A stretch of 64,000 bases of DNA from Alphaproteobacteria bacterium (GCA_019635875.1 JAHBYP010000006.1:186001-250000), one strand, 5' to 3'. Positions 34,703 to 46,735 are shown, numbered from the stretch's first letter. Translations and numbers: made by a program. The notes: generated from the sequence alone by a model not told the origin.

Positions 34703-35719
34703 TCAATGCGCCCGCTCGATCGCGAAATCGACCGCCTCGACCATCGCCCGCTTCACCGCGCTGTCCCCAAACAACCCCAGCGCATCGCGCGCCATCGCAC
34801 CGTAATGCCGTGCGCGATCCAGCGTATCGGCCAGCGCCCCATGCTTCTGCATCAGCTCCAGCGCGCGCTGCAGGTCCGCGTCGTTCTGCTCGAGCTTCTC
34901 CATCACCCGCTTCCAGAACGCCCGCTCCTCGGCGTCGCCGCGCAGGAAGGCGAGGATCACCGGCAGGGTGACCTTGCCCTCGCGGAAATCGTCGCCCACC
35001 GCCTTGCCGAGCTTGGCGGCGCTGCCGCCGTAGTCGAGCGCGTCGTCGACCAGCTGGAAGGCGATGCCGAGGTTCAGGCCGTAGGCGGCCAGCGCGTCGC
35101 GCTCGGCGCGCGGGCGGCCGGCGATCACCGGCGAGACCTCGGCGGCGGCGGCGAACAGCTTGGCAGTCTTGGCCTTGATGACGTCCATGTAGACGCCTTC
35201 GCCGATCGAGATGTTGTTGGCGACGGTGAGCTGCAGCACCTCGCCCTCGGCGATCACGCTCGAGGCGTTGCTGAGGATGCCCAGCACCTCGATCGAGCCG
35301 ACCTCGACCATCAGCTCGAAGGCGCGGGTGAAGAGGAAGTCGCCGACCAGGACGGAGGCCTTGTTGCCCCACACCGCGTTGGCCGCCGGCTTGCCGCGGC
35401 GCAGGTCCGAGCCGTCGACCACGTCGTCGTGCAGCAGGGTGGCGGAGTGGATGAACTCGACGCAGGCGGCGAGCTGCACGTGGTGCTCGCCGTTGTAGCC
35501 GCAGAGCTTGGCGGCGGCGATGGTCAGCAGCGGTCGCATGCGCTTGCCGCCGGCGCCCACCAGGTAGTCGGCGAGCTTGGGGATCAGCTGCACCGAGGAC
35601 TGCATGCCCGAGGCGATCACGCGGTTGACGCGCTCGAGATCCTGGGCGCACAGCGCCAGCAGCGGCTCCAGACTCGGGCCCCTGCGGCGCTTGTCGTCCA
35701 GCGTTACCACCACGGCCAT
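34703..35719 (-). CDS. Polyprenyl (octaprenyl-like) diphosphate synthase
   Basis: This 338-residue trans-prenyltransferase makes the quinone side-chain precursor. The first Asp-rich motif is in LLHDDVVDGSDLRRGKP and the second in FQLVDDALDYGG; the GGKRMRP motif is also present. ATG 35719 is chosen because MAVVVTLDDKRRRGPSLEPL is a plausible start, with GGGGAT upstream. The product length (C40, C45 or C50) cannot be read here. It is divergent from the methyltransferase gene, separated by family B and C repeats. Confidence 0.95.
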   Translation of the reverse strand: MAVVVTLDDKRRRGPSLEPLLALCAQDLERVNRVIASGMQSSVQLIPKLADYLVGAGGKRMRPLLTIAAAKLCGYNGEHHVQLAACVEFIHSATLLHDDVVDGSDLRRGKPAANAVWGNKASVLVGDFLFTRAFELMVEVGSIEVLGILSNASSVIAEGEVLQLTVANNISIGEGVYMDVIKAKTAKLFAAAAEVSPVIAGRPRAERDALAAYGLNLGIAFQLVDDALDYGGSAAKLGKAVGDDFREGKVTLPVILAFLRGDAEERAFWKRVMEKLEQNDADLQRALELMQKHGALADTLDRARHYGAMARDALGLFGDSAVKRAMVEAVDFAIERAH

Positions 35720-35825
35720 GTCGCATCCCCATTTCCCTGGGCGACGTGTCGCACGCTCAAGATGTTGGCGCAATGCGAACCGGCGACAAGCCGCACCGTT
35801 GTCGCGGATGGCGATTTACCTTTTT

Positions 35826-35948
35826 CTCCCTCTCCCCGCTCGCGGGGAGAGGGTCGGGGTGGGGTCGTAGCAGATTGGGCACGACGGCGGTGCGCCACCT
35901 GAATCAGCCCCTCACCCCAACCCTCTCCCCGCAGGCGGGGAGAGGGAG
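35826..35948. repeat. Family B double-hairpin repeat (copy 3)
   Basis: Hairpins ccctctccccgctcgcggggag and ccctctccccgcaggcgggg flank a linker with gtgcgccacctgaatcagcc. The element lies in the divergent space between the polyprenyl synthase and the methyltransferase. Confidence 0.87.
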
Positions 35949-35969
35949 TTATTGGCGACGCTTCCTCTA

Positions 35970-36130
35970 CCTTCCCCCGGAGGGGGAAGGTGGCGCGCAG
36001 CGCCGGATGGGGGATGCCTCAACAAAACCGGTGTCCGCCTTCGACATCCCCCTTCCGCCCTCCCGCCTTCGCGAAGCCCGCTTCGGCGGGCGAAGCAAGG
36101 TCGGGCACCTTCCCCCTCCGGGGGAAGGTA
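35970..36130. repeat. Family C palindromic repeat (copy 3), with an insert
   Basis: The arms are accttcccccggaggggg and the matching cttccccctccgggggaagg next to the methyltransferase gene. Unlike the other copies it carries about 35 extra bases near 36060-36100 (tcgcgaagcccgcttcggcgggcgaagc), itself a small hairpin. The right end is 10 bases from the ATG. Confidence 0.85.
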
Positions 36131-36140
36131 AGATGGGGCG

Positions 36141-36884
36141 ATGACCGATCGAACCGACGACTCCCTCCTGGGCGGCCGGGTGGCGCTGTGGCAGCGGCGC
36201 GCCGGCTATCGCGTGTCGATCGACGCGGTGTTGCTGGCGGCGGCGGTGAGCCCCCGGGCCGGCGAGCGCATCCTCGATGCCGGCTGCGGCACGGGCGCCG
36301 TCGGGCTCTGCCTGCTGGCGCGCGAAGGCGCGACGGCCTTCGACATCGTCGGCCTCGAGGCGCAGCCCGACATCGCTCTGATGGCGCGCGAGAATGCGCA
36401 GCGCAATGGGCAGGGCGAGCGCTACGCCATCGTCGAGGGCGACCTCGCGCATCCGCCGGCGGCGCTGCTGGAGCGCGCCTTCGACCAGGTCGTCAGCAAT
36501 CCGCCTTTTCTCGACGCGAGCGCGGGCACGCCCTCGCCGGACGCGTCGGCCGACAGGGCCAACCGCGAATCGGCCCTCGACCTCGCGGGCTGGATCGCGC
36601 GCTGCCTGGCGCGGCTGCGCTCGCGCGGCACGCTCAGCCTGATCCAGCGCGCCGACCGTCTGCCGGCGATCCTCGCGGCGCTCGACGGCAAGGCGGGCGA
36701 GATCACCGTGCTGCCGCTGTGGCCCGCCGCCGGCGAGCCGGCACGGCGCGTGATCGTGCGGGCGCGCAAGGGCGTCGGCGGCCCGGCGGTGCTGCTGCCC
36801 GGGCTGACGCTGCACGGCGGGCAGGGCAAGTACACCGCCGAGGCCGAAGCCATCCTGCGCGATGCAGCGCCACTGGTCCTGTAG
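36141..36884 (+). CDS. SAM-dependent N6-adenine methyltransferase (TrmN6/YfiC-like)
   Basis: This 247-residue class I methyltransferase has motif I ILDAGCGTGAVGL (about residues 44-56), a VGLEAQP acidic strand, and the catalytic NPPF at about residue 117-120 (VVSNPPFLD). NPPY/F is the signature of amino-methylating enzymes; the closest well-known relative is the tRNA(Val) A37 N6-methyltransferase. Between its start and the polyprenyl synthase lies a family C element whose end supplies GGGGGAAGG. Confidence 0.88.
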   Translation: MTDRTDDSLLGGRVALWQRRAGYRVSIDAVLLAAAVSPRAGERILDAGCGTGAVGLCLLAREGATAFDIVGLEAQPDIALMARENAQRNGQGERYAIVEGDLAHPPAALLERAFDQVVSNPPFLDASAGTPSPDASADRANRESALDLAGWIARCLARLRSRGTLSLIQRADRLPAILAALDGKAGEITVLPLWPAAGEPARRVIVRARKGVGGPAVLLPGLTLHGGQGKYTAEAEAILRDAAPLVL

Positions 36885-36888
36885 CTCT

Positions 36889-37013
36889 CTCCCTCTCCCC
36901 GCGTGCGGGGAGAGGGTCGGGGTGAGGGGGCGATTGAGGTTGCGCACGATGGTGGTGCGCCACTCGATGCAGCCCCTCACCCCAACCCTCTCCCCGCAGG
37001 CGGGGAGAGGGAG
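36889..37013. repeat. Family B double-hairpin repeat (copy 4)
   Basis: The left hairpin ccctctccccgcgtgcgggg and right hairpin ccctctccccgcaggcgggg flank a linker with gtggtgcgccactcgatgcagcc. It lies between the methyltransferase and S49 peptidase genes. Confidence 0.87.
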
Positions 37014-37094
37014 TGATGAGCGCCGCTGGAGCGGCGCGGCCCCAACGGCCAAGGCCCTTGCACTCGCGCCGCCGCACCCGACATATGACGGCGC

Positions 37095-37970
37095 ATGTTC
37101 GAGAGATTGCGCGCGGCGTTGGCCCGCATTCCGTTGCTGGGCGTCCGCGCGCCGGTTGTCGTGCCCGTGGTGCGCCTGTCGGGCGTGATCGCCGCGCGCG
37201 GCGGCTTCGGGCCGGTGCTGTCGCTGGCTTCCGTCGCGCCGCGCCTGCAGCGGGCGTTCGCGCTGCGCGGCGCCAAGGCGGTGGCGCTGATCATCAACTC
37301 GCCCGGCGGCTCGCCGGTGCAGTCGGCGCTGATCGCAAAACGCATTCGTTCGCTGGCTGAGGAGAAGAAGCTGCCGGTGCACATCTTCGTCGAGGATGTC
37401 GCGGCTTCGGGCGGCTATTGGCTGGCCTGCGCCGGTGACGACATCTTCGCCGATCCCTCGTCGATCGTGGGGTCGATCGGTGTGATCTCCGCCGGCTTCG
37501 GCTTCCAGAAGGCGCTGGAGCGGCTGGGCATCGAGCGGCGCGTGCATACCGCCGGCGAGAGCAAGGCCATGCTCGATCCCTTCCAGCCGGAGGATCCTGA
37601 GGACGTCGCGAAATTGCGCCGGCTGCAGGACGAGATGCACGCCACCTTCAAGCGCTGGGTACGCGAGCGCCGCGGCGAGCGGCTGACGGCCGACGACAAG
37701 ACCCTGTTCGAGGGCGAGTTCTGGACCGGCCAGCGCGGGCTGGAACTCGGGCTGGTCGACGGGCTGGGCCATCTGCGCGAGGTGCTGCAGGAGCGCTACG
37801 GCCGGAAGGTGCGCCTGCCGCTGGTCGGCGAGCGCCAGCCCGGCTTCCTGCGCCGCATGCTGGGGCTGACCGCGGTGTCGGTGACCGGCCGGGAGTTGGG
37901 CCGCGACTGGGCGGAGGGGGCGCTGGAGGCCGCCGAGCAGCGCGCGCTGTGGTCGCGCTATGGGCTGTAG
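37095..37970 (+). CDS. S49 family peptidase (SppA/SohB-like)
   Basis: This 291-residue signal-peptide-peptidase-like protein has the oxyanion-region INSPGGS (residues 68-73), Ser105 in AASGGYW as nucleophile, and Lys157 (GESKAML) as the likely base. A hydrophobic N-terminal stretch (PVVVPVVRLSG) could be a weak signal anchor. SppA-family proteins cut remnant signal peptides in the membrane. It is in a block of co-directional genes with methyltransferase upstream and the 162-residue protein downstream. Confidence 0.9.
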   Translation: MFERLRAALARIPLLGVRAPVVVPVVRLSGVIAARGGFGPVLSLASVAPRLQRAFALRGAKAVALIINSPGGSPVQSALIAKRIRSLAEEKKLPVHIFVEDVAASGGYWLACAGDDIFADPSSIVGSIGVISAGFGFQKALERLGIERRVHTAGESKAMLDPFQPEDPEDVAKLRRLQDEMHATFKRWVRERRGERLTADDKTLFEGEFWTGQRGLELGLVDGLGHLREVLQERYGRKVRLPLVGERQPGFLRRMLGLTAVSVTGRELGRDWAEGALEAAEQRALWSRYGL

Positions 37971-38051
37971 ATCGCACTTGCGGTGTGAGCAATCACTCAT
38001 TAGACTGGCCCGCGACCCATAGAAATCCATAGAACGCGCGGGAAAAGTCCA

Positions 38052-38540
38052 ATGGCCGCAACAGTTTACGGCTTCCCCACCGGACCCCGGGGATACGACA
38101 TCGTCGACAGCATGATCATGCCCTACTGGAAGCCGGCGCTGCGCGACCTCGGCAAGCGGGTCGAGCATCCCTGGCAAGCGGGCTACAAGCTGCACGTCAG
38201 CGCCCAGCCGCGCGACGCCGAGAAGGTCGCCAGGGCGGTGCTGCCGGTGCTGCAACGGGCCAATCTCGACCACAAGGTGGTCTCGCCGCGGACAGCCTAC
38301 GAGGAGATGTGCCAGGGCGTGCAGGCCGGCAAGTTCATCACCATCTATCCGGGCCCGCTGATTAACAACTATATACGGCTGGTCGGCGAGCTCGAGCCGG
38401 TGCTGAACGGGCTCAGGACCGGCGGCGTCTCGCCGGGCCCGACGCCCCGGGACCGCCAGCAGGGCCACTCCATCGCCGAGAACAAGGCCGGCACCAGCGG
38501 CTTCCTCTGGTACATCACCACCAACAGCTACTTCAAATAA
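38052..38540 (+). CDS. Small protein resembling the N-terminal (lyase-like) domain of class III/IV lanthipeptide synthetases
   Basis: This 162-residue soluble protein contains three segments that match, by eye, the N-terminal RamC/LanKC domain: YKLHVSAQPRDAEKVA (Lys46 and His48 as a KxH pair), DHKVV (Lys75) and GKFITIYPGP (Lys94). In LanL enzymes and in the SpvC/OspF phosphothreonine lyases, a KxH pair and a later Lys are catalytic or phosphate-binding. Here the domain stands alone: there is no kinase or cyclase domain and no lanthipeptide precursor nearby. The start ATG 38052 gives MAATVYGFPTGPRGYD. Function is unknown; lyase activity is only a suggestion. Confidence 0.78.
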   Translation: MAATVYGFPTGPRGYDIVDSMIMPYWKPALRDLGKRVEHPWQAGYKLHVSAQPRDAEKVARAVLPVLQRANLDHKVVSPRTAYEEMCQGVQAGKFITIYPGPLINNYIRLVGELEPVLNGLRTGGVSPGPTPRDRQQGHSIAENKAGTSGFLWYITTNSYFK

Positions 38541-38566
38541 CGGCGGCAGCGGCTTACAAGGACCGC

Positions 38567-38818
38567 ATGAGCGGGTTCCTCGGCAAGCTGCTGACGATCG
38601 CGGCGGTGATCGTCATCGCCTGGTTCGGCTGGCGCTGGTGGCAGCGGCAGATCGAGAAGGTGACCGCCCGGCCGCGCCCGCCGCAGCCGGCGCCGCCGCC
38701 GCCCGCCGCCGAGCCGGCGCCGCGAGCCGGCAAGCCGGCGGTCGACCTCGTCGCCTGCCGCGTCTGCGGCGCCTGGGTGCCGGCCGGAACGGTCCACTGC
38801 GACAGGCGGGCGGCGTAG
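38567..38818 (+). CDS. Membrane-anchored small Cys protein (PP0621-like)
   Basis: This 83-residue protein has a single N-terminal hydrophobic segment (LLTIAAVIVIAWFGWRWW), a Pro-rich linker of alternating P and A, and a C-terminal CRVCGAWVPAGTVHCDR with three Cys and one His that could hold a metal. The pattern matches PP0621-type short conserved proteins of proteobacteria. No function is known to me. It starts 26 bases after the preceding stop. Confidence 0.72.
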   Translation: MSGFLGKLLTIAAVIVIAWFGWRWWQRQIEKVTARPRPPQPAPPPPAAEPAPRAGKPAVDLVACRVCGAWVPAGTVHCDRRAA

Positions 38819-38912
38819 GGCGCTGGCTTGACCGCCCGGGGAAGCGGCACCTATATGGTGCACCGCCGAAATCCCGCCTAACCGGGCGGAAATCCATCGG
38901 GAATTCAAGATC

Positions 38913-39806
38913 GTGGCCCTCGCCGCCGAGGCTGGAAAGCCGACCTGTTTCCAGGAGCTGATCCTGACCCTGCAGCGCTATTGGGCGCGGCAGGGCTGCG
39001 CCATCCTGCAGCCTTACGACATGGAGATGGGCGCCGGCACCTTCCACACCGCCACCACGCTGCGCGCGCTCGGCTCCGAGCCGTGGTACGCCGCCTATGT
39101 GCAGCCCTCGCGCCGGCCCAAGGACGGCCGCTACGGCGAGAACCCCAACCGGCTGCAGCACTACTACCAGTTCCAGGTGATCCTGAAGCCGTCGCCCAAC
39201 GACATCCTCGACCGCTATTTCGGCTCGCTGCGCGCCATCGGCATCGACCCCGACCTGCACGATCTGCGCCTGGTCGAGGACGACTGGGAGAGCCCGACCT
39301 TGGGCGCCTGGGGCCTGGGCTGGGAGGTCTGGTGCGACGGCATGGAGGTGACGCAGTTCACCTACTTCCAGCAGGTCGGCGGCATCGAATGCGAGGTGAC
39401 CTCGGGCGAGATCACCTACGGGCTCGAGCGGCTGGCGATGTACCTGTTCGACAAGAAGAGCGTCTACGAGCTGCCCTATAACCAGCCGGGCTCCGAGGTG
39501 CCGCTGACCTACGGCGAGGTCTTCCTGCGCAACGAGCGCGAGCAGTCGGCCTACAATTTCGAGCGCGCCGACACCGCGATGCTGTTCCGCCACTTCGCCG
39601 ACGCCGAGAAGGAATGCGGCGCCCTGCTGAACCATAGCAATGCAAAGCTGGCGCTGCCGGCCTACGAGCAATGCATCAAGGCGAGCCACGCCTTCAACCT
39701 GCTCGACGCGCGCGGCGTGATCAGCGTCACCGAGCGGCAGGCCTATATCGGCCGCGTGCGCGCGCTGGCCAAGGCGTGCTGCGAAGCCTGGCTGACCAAG
39801 GCCTGA
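38913..39806 (+). CDS. glyQ: Glycyl-tRNA synthetase alpha subunit
   Basis: This 297-residue catalytic alpha subunit of the bacterial tetrameric GlyRS starts at GTG 38913 and continues [13 protein letters not shown]. Conserved class II segments are [12 protein letters not shown] (motif 2 region), [29 protein letters not shown] and [18 protein letters not shown]. glyS follows after a family C repeat. A small hairpin-forming tract (ccgcctaaccgggcgg) lies in its leader. Confidence 0.97.
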   Translation: MALAAEAGKPTCFQELILTLQRYWARQGCAILQPYDMEMGAGTFHTATTLRALGSEPWYAAYVQPSRRPKDGRYGENPNRLQHYYQFQVILKPSPNDILDRYFGSLRAIGIDPDLHDLRLVEDDWESPTLGAWGLGWEVWCDGMEVTQFTYFQQVGGIECEVTSGEITYGLERLAMYLFDKKSVYELPYNQPGSEVPLTYGEVFLRNEREQSAYNFERADTAMLFRHFADAEKECGALLNHSNAKLALPAYEQCIKASHAFNLLDARGVISVTERQAYIGRVRALAKACCEAWLTKA

Positions 39807-39840
39807 ACCCATGCGCAGACGGACTCGCTTGCCCAGCTAT

Positions 39841-39962
39841 TACCTTCCCCCGGAGGGGGAAGATGGCGCGAAGCGACGGATGGGGGATGTCTCAACGCGC
39901 GCGGTGTTCGTCTTCGACATCCCCCTTCCGCCCTGCGGCCACCTTCCCCCTCCGGGGGAAGG
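39841..39962. repeat. Family C palindromic repeat (copy 4), abutting glyS
   Basis: Arms taccttcccccggaggggga and ccccctccgggggaagg surround the gatgtctcaac...ttcgacatccccc core. The right arm ends 10 bases from the glyS ATG, so its purine tract forms the apparent ribosome-binding site. Confidence 0.87.
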
Positions 39963-39972
39963 CAGGTAGACC

Positions 39973-42150
39973 ATGGCCAAGCTAGTCCTCGAACTGCTGT
40001 CCGAGGAGATCCCCGCGCGCATGCAGGCGCGCGCGGCCGAGGATCTCAAGCGGCTGTTCGGCGAGGGGCTGACGCAGGCCGGGCTCGACTTCGCCTTCGC
40101 CGCCGCCTTCGCCACGCCGCGCCGGCTGGTGCTGGCGATGGACGGCATCCCGCTGCGCTCCGCCGACGTGCGCGAGGAGAAGCGCGGCCCGCGCACCGAC
40201 GCGCCGGCGCGCGCCATCGAGGGCTTCCTCAGGGGCGCCGGGCTGACCTCGCTGGACCAATGTGAAAAGAGAGACACCGGCAAGGGCGAGTTCTACTTCG
40301 CGGTGAGCGAGAAGAAGGGCCGCAACGCCACCGAGGTGCTGCGCGAGGTCGTCGGCCGGGTGCTGAGCGGCTTCCCGTGGCCCAAATCGATGCGCTGGGG
40401 CGCGCGGCCGCTCAGCTGGGTGCGCCCGCTGCAGCAGATCCTCTGCGTCTTCAACGGCGTGCCGCTGAAGGGCGGCATCGTCGAGAACCGCGCCGATTCG
40501 CCGGATTTCTACTTCGACGCCGCGGCCCAGGGCGGCACCGGCTCACGCTTCGTATTCGTGGAAAGCCCCCGTGAAAGCGACATCATCGTGCCGGCGCGCG
40601 AGACCACGCGCGGCCATCGCTTCATGGCGCCCGGCGAGATCCGCGTCGAGGGCTATACCGACTATGTGCGCAAGCTGAAGCAGGCCTACGTCATGGTCGA
40701 TGCCGAGGAACGCAAGGCGGTGATCCGCACCAAGGCCGAGACCGCCTGCCGCGAGGCCGGCGTCACCCTGGTGAAGGACGACGGCCTGCTCGCCGAGGTC
40801 GCCGGCCTGGTCGAATGGCCGGTGCCGATGATGGGCACCATCGACCGCGAATTCATGGACGTGCCGGCCGAGGTGCTGATCACCTCGATGAAGACGCACC
40901 AGCGCTACTTCGCCTGCCATACCCGCGGCGGCGAGCTGGCCAACCGCTTCGTCGTCGTCGCCAACACCGTGGCGCCCGATGGCGGCCGGGAGATCGTCGC
41001 CGGCAACGAGCGCGTCCTGCGCGCGCGGCTTTCCGATGCGCGCTTCTTCTGGGACCAGGACCGCAAGGCCAGGCTCGCCGACCGGCTGCCGGCGCTGAAG
41101 GATATCGTCTTTCATGCCAAGCTCGGCACCCAGGCCGAGCGCGTCGAGCGCATCGTCAAGCTGGCGCAGGCGATCGTGCAGGCCGAGACCTGCGGCTTCT
41201 TCCACATGACCGATCCGGCGCATGTCGAGACCGCAGCGCGGCTCGCCAAGGCCGATCTCACGTCGGGCATGGTGGGCGAGTTCCCCGAACTGCAGGGCGT
41301 GATGGGCGGCTACTACGCGCAGATCGAGGGCCTGCCGCTCGAGGTCTCGATCGCGATCGCCGATCACTACGGACCGACGGGCCCCGACTCGCGCTGCCCC
41401 AAATCGCCGGTATCGGTGGCGGTGGCGCTGGCCGACAAGCTCGACACGCTGGTCGGCTTCTGGGCGATCGACGAGAAGCCGACGGGCTCGAAGGATCCCT
41501 ACGCGCTGCGCCGCGCGGCGCTGGGCTCGATCCGCCTGATCACCGAGAACGGCCTGCGCCTGAAGCTGACCGAATTGTTCAAGGCCGCGGCCGCGGGCCG
41601 TGCGATCAACAGCGCCGAGCTGCTGGACTTCTTCGCCGATCGCCTGAAGGTGCAGGTGCGCGAGCAGGGCGTGCGCCACGATCTGGTCAACGCCGTCTTC
41701 GCGCTGGGCAACGAGGACGATCTCGTGCGCCTGCTGGCGCGCGTGAAGGCGCTGCAGGATTTCGTAGGCTCCGACGACGGCAGGAATCTGCTGGTCGCCT
41801 ACAACCGCGCCGCCAACATCGTGAAGGCCGAGGAGCGCAAGGACAAGGCGCTGGCGGCCCAGGTCAGGAACCCGCCCGATGCCGCGCTGTTCGAGCAGGA
41901 CGAGGAGAAGGCGGTCGCCGCCGCGCTGCGCAGCGCCGATGCGACGGCGGGGCCGGCCTTGTTGCGCGAGGATTACACCGCGGCGATGTCGGCGCTGGCG
42001 GCGCTTCGTGCGCCACTCGATTCTTTCTTCGAAAAGGTCACAGTCAATGTCGCCGACCGTCCCGATTTGCGCCTGAATCGCCTCCGATTGCTGCGGCAGA
42101 TCAGTGGGACCATCGACCATGTCGCAGACTTCTCTGAAATTGAGGGCTAG
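39973..42150 (+). CDS. glyS: Glycyl-tRNA synthetase beta subunit
   Basis: This 725-residue beta subunit begins [18 protein letters not shown], as in family members, and includes the HD-like core and the C-terminal anticodon-binding part ([12 protein letters not shown]). Length is normal (about 690-730). It works with GlyQ. Its purine-rich ribosome-binding region is contributed by the preceding family C element. The next gene (ppdK) begins 10 bases after its stop if the ATG 42161 start is used. Confidence 0.97.
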   Translation: MAKLVLELLSEEIPARMQARAAEDLKRLFGEGLTQAGLDFAFAAAFATPRRLVLAMDGIPLRSADVREEKRGPRTDAPARAIEGFLRGAGLTSLDQCEKRDTGKGEFYFAVSEKKGRNATEVLREVVGRVLSGFPWPKSMRWGARPLSWVRPLQQILCVFNGVPLKGGIVENRADSPDFYFDAAAQGGTGSRFVFVESPRESDIIVPARETTRGHRFMAPGEIRVEGYTDYVRKLKQAYVMVDAEERKAVIRTKAETACREAGVTLVKDDGLLAEVAGLVEWPVPMMGTIDREFMDVPAEVLITSMKTHQRYFACHTRGGELANRFVVVANTVAPDGGREIVAGNERVLRARLSDARFFWDQDRKARLADRLPALKDIVFHAKLGTQAERVERIVKLAQAIVQAETCGFFHMTDPAHVETAARLAKADLTSGMVGEFPELQGVMGGYYAQIEGLPLEVSIAIADHYGPTGPDSRCPKSPVSVAVALADKLDTLVGFWAIDEKPTGSKDPYALRRAALGSIRLITENGLRLKLTELFKAAAAGRAINSAELLDFFADRLKVQVREQGVRHDLVNAVFALGNEDDLVRLLARVKALQDFVGSDDGRNLLVAYNRAANIVKAEERKDKALAAQVRNPPDAALFEQDEEKAVAAALRSADATAGPALLREDYTAAMSALAALRAPLDSFFEKVTVNVADRPDLRLNRLRLLRQISGTIDHVADFSEIEG

Positions 42151-42160
42151 TGAGCTCGCG

Positions 42161-44836
<2,676 letters not shown>

Positions 44837-44870
44837 CTCTCATCGCCGCGCCACCGCCGCCCACTACCCT

Positions 44871-45001
44871 TACCTTCCCCCGGAGGGGGAAGGTGGCAGC
44901 GCGAAGCGCTGACGGATGGGGGATGTCGAAGACGGACTCCGATATTCGTCTTCGATATCCCCCTTCCGCCCTTCGGGCACCTTCCCCCTCCGGGGGAAGG
45001 T
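44871..45001. repeat. Family C palindromic repeat (copy 5), abutting meaB
   Basis: Outer arms accttcccccggagggggaa and the mirror ccttccccctccgggggaagg enclose gggggatgtcgaag...cttcgatatccccc. The right end is 10 bases from the meaB ATG. It separates ppdK from meaB. Confidence 0.87.
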
Positions 45002-45011
45002 CGTGGTGAGA

Positions 45012-45899
45012 ATGGACAAGCCCGCGCTCGCGGCGGCGTTGGCGCGGCTGGAACGCCAGCCGGACGCCGACGACGTGCGTGCGCTGCTCGACGAGTCCCA
45101 TCGCGCGCCACGCGCGCATGTCGTGGGCGTCACCGGTCCGCCGGGAGTCGGCAAGTCGACGCTGCTGTCGGCGTTGATCGCCGCATGGCGCGCCGAGGGC
45201 AGGACGGTCGGCGTGATCGCGGTCGACCCCTCGTCGCGGCGCACCGGCGGCGCGTTGCTCGGCGATCGCGCACGGCTGGCGACCGATCCGTCGGACGACG
45301 GCGTCTTCGTCCGCTCGATGGCTGCGCGTGATCGGCTCGGCGGGCTTGCCGAGCTGACATTGGGCGCCATGGTGATCATGCGGGCGATCTTCGACATCGT
45401 GCTGATCGAGACCGTGGGCGTCGGCCAGTCGGAAACCGACGTCGCGGGCGTCGCCGACACCGTCGTGTTCTGCGTGCAGCCCGGCTCCGGCGACTCGCTG
45501 CAGTTCATGAAGGCGGGCATCGTCGAGATCCCGCATCTCGTGGCGGTGACCAAGGCCGATCTCGGCGTCCTGGCCGAGCGGGCGGCGAGCGACGTCGCCG
45601 GCGCGCTGAGCCTCGCGGAGCCCGACACCTCGTCGTGGCAAGCGCGCACCCTGCTGGTATCGTCGCGCGAGCGCACCGGCGTGGCCGAGCTGCTTGCGGC
45701 GATCGACGCGCATCGCGCGCATCTCGCCGAAGGCGGTCGTCTCGCGCTGGCGCGCCATGCGCAGGCCGAGCTATGGCTGGTCGAGGCGATCCGCGAGCGC
45801 TTCGGCCGCCATGGCCTGGCGCGCGCCGGCGATCTGTCGTTGCGGCCCGGCGTGTCGCCCTTCGCGCGCATCGCCGAGCTGTCGCGCCGCCTGGGTTAG
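45012..45899 (+). CDS. meaB: MeaB/ArgK-type GTPase chaperone for a B12-dependent acyl-CoA mutase
   Basis: This 295-residue P-loop GTPase has Walker A GPPGVGKST (about residues 42-50), a switch region VIAVDPSSRRTGGALLGDR, IETVGVGQSE and the base-specificity TKAD. It protects and reloads cobalamin mutases. The ethylmalonyl-CoA mutase gene lies about 9 kb downstream, a likely client. It is a little shorter than typical MeaB (about 310-330) at the C-terminus. The start ATG 45012 is close to a family C repeat end. Confidence 0.92.
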   Translation: MDKPALAAALARLERQPDADDVRALLDESHRAPRAHVVGVTGPPGVGKSTLLSALIAAWRAEGRTVGVIAVDPSSRRTGGALLGDRARLATDPSDDGVFVRSMAARDRLGGLAELTLGAMVIMRAIFDIVLIETVGVGQSETDVAGVADTVVFCVQPGSGDSLQFMKAGIVEIPHLVAVTKADLGVLAERAASDVAGALSLAEPDTSSWQARTLLVSSRERTGVAELLAAIDAHRAHLAEGGRLALARHAQAELWLVEAIRERFGRHGLARAGDLSLRPGVSPFARIAELSRRLG

Positions 45900-45910
45900 G
45901 GGAGAGGATC

Positions 45911-46675
45911 ATGGATTTTCCGACCAATGGCTGCGCCCTGGTGGCCGGCGGCAGCGGCGGCATCGGCCGCGCCGTCATCCGGCGCCTGGCCGAGTCGGGC
46001 TGCGACGTCGCCTTCACCTATCGCGGCAACAAGGATTCGGCCGACGAGGCGCTGCGCGAGGTCTCGGCGCGCGGCCAGGCGGGCTATGCCGTCCAGGCGA
46101 CGCTGGAGGACGACAAGGCGGTGGCCGAGGCGATCGGCCATGCGGTGGGCGCGCTCGGCCCGCTGCACACGCTGGTCTATGCCGCCGGCCCCTATATCGA
46201 CATGCGCTACATCAGCCAGGTGACGCCCGAGAAGTTCCGCGCCGTGATGAACCAGGACGCGGTCGGCTGCTACGGCCTGGTCCACGCCGCCTTGCCCAGG
46301 CTGCGCGAGACCAGGGGCGCGATCGTCGTCGTCGGCACGCCGGCGATCCGCCGCTACGCCGCGCGCGACATCCTCTCGGTGGCGCCCAAGGCCGCCGTCG
46401 AGGGCGTGATCAGGGGCGTCGCGGCGGAGGAGGGACGCTTCGGCATCCGCGCCAACATGGTGGGCGTCGGCCTGCTGACCGACGGCATGTTCCATCGGCT
46501 GATGGAGAGCGGCGACTTCGACGAGAAATACCTCGAGGCGGCGCGACGCAACCTCGCGCTCAGGCGACTGGGCACGGCCGAGGATATCGCCGAGGCGGTG
46601 CTGTTCCTCGCCTCGTCGCGCGCCAGGTGGATCACCGGCCAGACGCTGATGGTCGACGGCGGCTACGCCCTGTAG
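45911..46675 (+). CDS. SDR family protein with Ser in place of the catalytic Tyr
   Basis: This 254-residue Rossmann protein has the normal cofactor site VAGGSGGIGRAVIRR, a weaker YAAGP (in place of NAG) and C-terminal TGQTLMVDGGYAL. The active site is unusual: where YxxxK is expected it reads SVAPK, so the Tyr is Ser and only the Lys remains, and the preceding Ser region is GTPAIRR. The protein may bind NAD(P)H without normal reductase activity. It is 11 bases after meaB behind GGAGAGG and is probably co-transcribed with it. Confidence 0.87.
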   Translation: MDFPTNGCALVAGGSGGIGRAVIRRLAESGCDVAFTYRGNKDSADEALREVSARGQAGYAVQATLEDDKAVAEAIGHAVGALGPLHTLVYAAGPYIDMRYISQVTPEKFRAVMNQDAVGCYGLVHAALPRLRETRGAIVVVGTPAIRRYAARDILSVAPKAAVEGVIRGVAAEEGRFGIRANMVGVGLLTDGMFHRLMESGDFDEKYLEAARRNLALRRLGTAEDIAEAVLFLASSRARWITGQTLMVDGGYAL

Positions 46676-46735
46676 GGTGCCTCCCGTTGGCTGGCGCCGG
46701 ACAGGTGCTGGCCGGCTCGAGTCCCGGGGGCGGCC

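Noticed and set aside
45012-45899. meaB gene as HypB or UreG (nickel GTPases)
   Set aside because: The sequence lacks the His-rich or metal-binding N-terminus and has the VDPSSRRTGGALLGDR switch of MeaB/ArgK; no hydrogenase or urease gene is near.
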